Assembly (NCBI GenBank): GCA_964496275.1
Contig: CAZBYL010000024.1
Span: forward strand, 1 to 34,468
DNA: 34,468 nt
Direction: 5' to 3'
DNA from: CAZBYL01 sp964496275
Lineage (GTDB): Bacteria; Synergistota; Synergistia; Synergistales; Synergistaceae
How positions within the stretch are numbered: position 1 is the first letter of the stretch; the number at the start of each line of letters is the position of its first letter. A model generated the notes under the pieces. It saw only the letters and a program-made list of their open reading frames with translations, ran no database searches and had not been told where the DNA came from. The position numbers were made by a program, and so were the translations under genes. This document shows positions 31,047 through 34,468 of the stretch, one piece after another.

Positions 31047-33122
31047 TTGTGTGCCAGTTCCTCTTCTGCCGCAATTAAGATTAATTTTGTAGCATCCGGC
31101 GATGTTGACAAAACTGAAGTTTCTTTTGACGTTTACGAATCGTGTACCACAAATCTAACACCGGCATCAATCGATGAACTTACGCCTGTTACCGCAGAAG
31201 GTGATGGTACATATAAGTTCAACACCGCAGGAACGTATAGTTACCATGTACGCGGAAGTGGTTATTACGGTGTTTATAAGATATTCAATGTTACGTCTGC
31301 TGAAGCTACCGCCTCTCCTGACACGTCCAAAGATATGGTCATCGAAACCGGAAAAATCGCCGGAAATGGTTTTGAGCCATGCAACCCAAACCTTGCTGAT
31401 GTCCCTACAACATATGCAAAAAATTATGAGCAAGTATTAGGAGTATGGACAAACGAAATATTGAACAAATTCTCTACCGACTCTCTAGTGGAATATAGTG
31501 CATTTACGACTCCCGCATTTACCTCAACATTAAAAAAACATGAATTTACATCACAGGTCGCAATGATGTCCTTCCTGAATACATCTGTTGCTGCAAATCC
31601 AAATATGCACCTGTTCAGCCTTGGAAAGACGGCAAACTACAAGTTTGACATGCCTATAGTCGTCTTTACCTCGTCAACAGTTCCTTCCGGTGCAAAATTT
31701 GATGATGTGGCAAAGATAATCAGGAATAACGGAAAACTAAACGTTTGGTATCAGGCTCAAATCCACCCGAACGAACCTGCTTCCGGTGAAGCTGCCCTCG
31801 CCATGATTAAAGAAATGGCAGGTGCTTATGGAACAGAAGTTCTCAAGAAGATAAACCTTATTGTTATTCCTCGTATGAATCCCGATGGCTCATACCTCTT
31901 CACACGTGCAACTTACGGCGGTTTTGATATGAACCGCGACCACATGAGAATTCAGGCGGTTGAACTGGACTATGTCCATAGAGCTTTCACAAAGGTTATG
32001 CCGGAGGTTGCCATTGACGGACATGAATTTACCTACTATGGTGTAACTTCGGATGACAAAGGATTCTACATGCGTAACGCATACGATATTGAAGCCACGC
32101 CTGCAAGCAGTTTAAATAATGACATAAGCGTCAATGCGTTTGCAATGAACAAGGTATCGGTGAATCTTCACAAAGCATTAAAAGATGCGGGTCTCAGAAA
32201 CTATCACTACGGATACACCGTTAACAACCCTATAGGGCGTGCTTACTATGGTCTGTTTAACTCCATTTCAGTTCTCGTAGAAACTCGCGGTATCAGAGCA
32301 GGACGGCAGAATTTTGAACGCCGCGTATTTTCACAGTTTACTGCCGCGAAATCTATTATAAACACATCTGTAGCAAGTGCGGGTGAGATAAGAACAATGG
32401 TAGCAGACGCAAGGGCTAAGGTAGTTGCGAAGGGTGCAAAATATGATGCGGATGACAATGTCGTTCTTTATCAAACAGCCTCCGGTTCAACAAAAACAGC
32501 TTATGTTTGCGACATGGCACAGTTCTATATGGACGGCAGTGAGCGTGCAGTGTCAAAAGACGTTGCGGATAATATGAATGATACTGTACTAAGAAACAGA
32601 GTTCGTCCTACAGCATACATCCTCCCGAAAGACATGCCGTCGCTTGATGTTGCCCTATCAATCCTTGATTCACAGGGCGCAGAATATTATGAAATAGCAC
32701 CCGGAACTGCGGCATCTGCCGATCAGTACTACTATGTCGGAACATACACAAATCCCAATACCGCTAAAGTAGTAGGTTTTGAAGCTGGTTTACGTCCTGA
32801 AGCTAAAGTCACTTTCAGCAAGGGTGCAATCGTAATCCCGATGGATCAGGTTGCCGGAAATGTTATAGCCATGCTTCTTGAACCTGACGTGAACGACAGC
32901 AATGGATACAACGGAACATTCGTCCAGTCGAAGATAGTTACTTATGACCCCACTTCGAAAAACTTCCCATATTATCGTTATACGATAGATAATCCGAGAA
33001 GTTCTCTGCCTGCACCTTCAACACCAGGAGGCAGCAGCAGCGGCGGTTGTAACGCAGGATTCGCAGTTCTGTTGCTCATACTTGTTGTTCCCACTGTAAT
33101 GAAAAACAGAAAGAGCGCGTAA
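31047..33122 (+). CDS. M14-type zinc carboxypeptidase with Synergist-CTERM sorting signal (phase OFF)
   Basis: A secreted metallopeptidase of the M14 carboxypeptidase family. Using 31047 as residue 1, H240-P-N-E243 and H326 (GHEF) are the expected zinc ligands, PDGSYLF and MNRDH form the substrate region, and E412 in LVETRG fits the catalytic glutamate. A signal peptide precedes it in the same frame, and a Gly/Ser linker, GGCNAGF, a hydrophobic helix and a KNRKSA tail end it, matching the Synergist-CTERM surface-anchoring signal. The true start is almost certainly the ATG at 30961 (GGGAG upstream), which is out of frame in this copy because of the (GTCT)8 tract; 31047 is only an in-frame TTG inside the signal peptide. 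Substrate unknown, probably extracellular peptides or cell-wall material. Confidence 0.85.
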   Translation: MCASSSSAAIKINFVASGDVDKTEVSFDVYESCTTNLTPASIDELTPVTAEGDGTYKFNTAGTYSYHVRGSGYYGVYKIFNVTSAEATASPDTSKDMVIETGKIAGNGFEPCNPNLADVPTTYAKNYEQVLGVWTNEILNKFSTDSLVEYSAFTTPAFTSTLKKHEFTSQVAMMSFLNTSVAANPNMHLFSLGKTANYKFDMPIVVFTSSTVPSGAKFDDVAKIIRNNGKLNVWYQAQIHPNEPASGEAALAMIKEMAGAYGTEVLKKINLIVIPRMNPDGSYLFTRATYGGFDMNRDHMRIQAVELDYVHRAFTKVMPEVAIDGHEFTYYGVTSDDKGFYMRNAYDIEATPASSLNNDISVNAFAMNKVSVNLHKALKDAGLRNYHYGYTVNNPIGRAYYGLFNSISVLVETRGIRAGRQNFERRVFSQFTAAKSIINTSVASAGEIRTMVADARAKVVAKGAKYDADDNVVLYQTASGSTKTAYVCDMAQFYMDGSERAVSKDVADNMNDTVLRNRVRPTAYILPKDMPSLDVALSILDSQGAEYYEIAPGTAASADQYYYVGTYTNPNTAKVVGFEAGLRPEAKVTFSKGAIVIPMDQVAGNVIAMLLEPDVNDSNGYNGTFVQSKIVTYDPTSKNFPYYRYTIDNPRSSLPAPSTPGGSSSGGCNAGFAVLLLILVVPTVMKNRKSA

Positions 33123-33171
33123 CACCGTAACCGGCAATAAGCAATTACTACAGTAATAAAAAGGTATTTTA

Positions 33172-33207
33172 AGAGGAAGCCCGTGTAATACGAGCTTCCT
33201 CTTGTGT
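33172..33207 (+). terminator. Hairpin after the peptidase gene
   Basis: AAGAGGAAGC (33172-33181) pairs perfectly with GCTTCCTCTT (33194-33203). The following run is short (GTGTAT), so termination may be partial. Confidence 0.65.
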
Positions 33208-33231
33208 ATCACAAAATAATCTTACTACGGA

Positions 33232-33662
33232 GTAAGCGTCAAAAACCCCGTACATGGAAATCATCCATAATACGGGGTATTATTGTTTTGTAGTTGGTAT
33301 GGTTTGGTGGGAGCGTAGGTGTTTGTCTCAGTTTCCTGTGTCTTGGGTTTGCTTTGCCATACACGCAGTGTATCAGGCAGTTCATTGCTCCATGGCAGCA
33401 GTGTATGGTATTTGTCCTGCCGGATGTTGGGCATGGTTTCAAATATGTGTTTGAGGTAGTCATAGGGTTTGAGTCCGTTTTGTTTGGCTGTCTCAAGTAT
33501 GCTGTAGATTACAGCACTTGCTTTCGCACCTTTGGGGGTGCAGCTGAATAGCCAGTTTTTTCTGCCTATGACAAAGGGTTTTATGGCTCGTTCCGCTTTG
33601 TTGTTGGAGATTTCGAGTCTGCCGTCTTTATAGTAGGTTTCAAGGTATGGCTTTTGTTCCAT
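33232..33662 (-). mobile_element. IS66-family remnant with one terminal end
   Basis: GTAAGCGTC at 33232 is the typical IS66-family terminus and faces the left side of the window. The transposase 3' end follows on the minus strand. The other terminus and most of the element are missing; similarity stops at about 33662, where palindromic sequence begins. Confidence 0.7.
33261..33662 (-). pseudogene. IS66-family transposase, C-terminal fragment
   Basis: The 133 residues correspond to the end of the IS66 DDE domain and the IS66_C region: DGRLEISNNKAERAIKPFV, IGRKNWLFSCTPKGAKASAV and YSILETAKQNGLKPYDYL. Intact transposases have about 450-520 residues, so roughly three quarters are lost at the N-terminal side, including at least two of the DDE residues. 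It is almost certainly inactive. The fragment lies 139 bp downstream of the peptidase gene, convergent with it. Confidence 0.88.
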
Positions 33663-33685
33663 TGTGTATATTACGATGCAATGAG

Positions 33686-33716
33686 AACAGTGTTCCGTTG
33701 CATACGGAGCACTGTT
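33686..33716. repeat. 13-bp-stem inverted repeat
   Basis: AACAGTG-T-TCCGT (33686-33698) pairs with ACGGA-G-CACTGTT (33704-33716), with one G-U pair and a 5-base loop. It lies just outside the broken end of the IS66 fragment. Confidence 0.7.
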
Positions 33717-33777
33717 CCGTTTTTGATGGAACGCTGTTCCGTTCTTAGTGAATACAGTGTCGCATACAACTCCGAAT

Positions 33778-33805
33778 GTTACGCGGAGAAGTATCCCCGC
33801 GTAAC
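33778..33805. repeat. 9-bp-stem inverted repeat
   Basis: GTTACGCGG (33778-33786) and CCGCGTAAC (33797-33805) are perfect complements around a 10-base loop. Confidence 0.7.
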
Positions 33806-34393
33806 AAGGTTATGTTTTGTTAGACCTATAACCCTTGACGTTTTCTCATAGATTCACCGCACATTACTATTTTATGAGAACGGTGGGCGAAAACCGTTGA
33901 AAAACGGTGTGTCGTTGATTTTGCTTTTAAAGCCGCCCCTAAGGAAGGCCAGAGAGCCAAAACGATGCTTTTGCGTTTTGTGCGAATCGGCCGGTTGTTA
34001 CATTTGGAAATTGCTCTTAAAGCCTTCCCTAGGGGGAAGGTGGCGGCGGATGCTTTTCCGACGACGGTTGAGGGTGCTTTTGACTTTTGGGGTTTGGCTC
34101 TAACTTACGGTAAAAATGCAAAACCAAGGTCAAGAACACCCTAATGCTGTCTGAACCGATACCTGAACATTAATATCCATAGCCAATACTTTAGCTATTT
34201 ATACAATATTAGCCAATTTTGGATAATATGTCAGAAGAATCGTCGAGCAATGGCGGAAAGGGACAAATGATGGCAAACTGCGGCAATATTTTACTCCCTT
34301 GCACATATGCTAACTATATGTTATCCTTATACATATAATATGTTATCTAGTATGAGAATCGCATGACATACGGCTACTCGGAAAACAGCACAG

Positions 34394-34430
34394 CAAGAGC
34401 TCTCAAGAGCTCTCAAGAGCTCTCAAGAGC
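34394..34430. repeat. 10-bp tandem repeat, 3.7 copies
   Basis: CAAGAGC followed by three exact TCTCAAGAGC units (34401-34430). The unit itself is near-palindromic. It falls inside a frame that is open from an ATG at 34363 to the right edge of the window, but that frame has no clear ribosome site and no recognised family. Confidence 0.85.
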
Positions 34431-34468
34431 AACAACATTTTCAAGAAGCACATTATGGAGAAATTTAA

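Larger units (their letters stand above)
33663..34468. other. Palindrome-rich tail without a supported gene
   Basis: About 800 bases hold several hairpins, a thrice-repeated TGTTCCGTT word near 33690-33755, two related TTAAAGCC(G/T)(C/T)CCCTA words (33928 and 34018) and a 10-bp tandem repeat at the end. No protein family is recognisable. It looks like debris of mobile or intergenic repeat elements beside the IS66 remnant. Confidence 0.5.

Noticed and set aside
33897..34103. A 68-codon frame in the palindrome-rich tail
   Set aside because: It reads through repeat-like sequence (CCTTCCC/GGGAAGG and similar), has no ribosome site and matches no family.

Overview
The window looks like a piece of a Synergistetes (Synergistota) chromosome, of the Cloacibacillus/Synergistes kind. 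The best single clue is the C-terminus of the peptidase at 31047-33122. It ends in a Gly/Ser linker, a GGCNAGF motif, a hydrophobic stretch and a basic tail, which is the layout of the Synergist-CTERM sorting signal. The gene content fits an anaerobic amino-acid and one-carbon fermenter: an [FeFe] hydrogenase, corrinoid methyl transfer, a molybdenum hydroxylase, a selenium-type YedE transporter, NhaC and YfcC carriers, and an M20 amidohydrolase. Taxonomy and functions are inferred from sequence reading alone.

Layout. (1) 303-1745: a monomeric group-B-like [FeFe] hydrogenase, ending at a strong terminator. (2) 1890-6219: a minus-strand pair (HisD-family dehydrogenase, then APC permease) divergent from a MerR regulator fused to a zinc finger and a degenerate methyltransferase-like domain. 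(3) 6708-11228: a two-gene molybdenum hydroxylase (large subunit, then a fused [2Fe-2S]/FAD subunit) and a SAM methyltransferase. (4) 11301-12032: a secreted DUF2993-type protein on the minus strand. (5) 12580-15156: a YfcC carrier and an M20 amidohydrolase behind a structured leader. (6) 15471-24528: a corrinoid methyl-transfer cluster. In order it holds a corrinoid protein, an MtmB-like methyltransferase with no amber/pyrrolysine codon, a UroD-family methyltransferase fused to a thioredoxin-like domain, an NhaC carrier, a class III aminotransferase, a RACo-like corrinoid activase and a MetH-activation-domain-like protein. (7) 24863-26697: YedE, a TusA/YedF-like protein and a Cys-rich PadR regulator, behind a highly structured leader. 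(8) 26680-28740: an AT-rich cassette with one AlbA_2/ATPase-type gene between 43-bp direct repeats. (9) 28865-30755: a stand-alone CarD C-terminal domain protein, then a MerR/GyrI regulator divergent from a YitT membrane protein, with a textbook MerR operator between them. (10) 30961-33122: an M14-type peptidase whose start codon is followed by (GTCT)8, currently out of frame. (11) 33232-34468: an IS66 remnant and a palindrome-rich, apparently non-coding tail.

How the genes may work together. The cluster at 15471-24528 contains every expected part of a three-component corrinoid methyltransferase system: substrate methyltransferase, corrinoid protein, second methyltransferase and reductive activation. 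It also carries a transporter and an aminotransferase. The natural reading is import of an N-methylated amine or amino acid, demethylation to a C1 carrier, and transamination of the demethylated amine. The substrate is unknown. The MtmB homolog without pyrrolysine is the most interesting gene here. Other strong observations are the phase-variable peptidase, the direct-repeat-bounded cassette, the yedE leader and the MerR/methyltransferase-like regulator.
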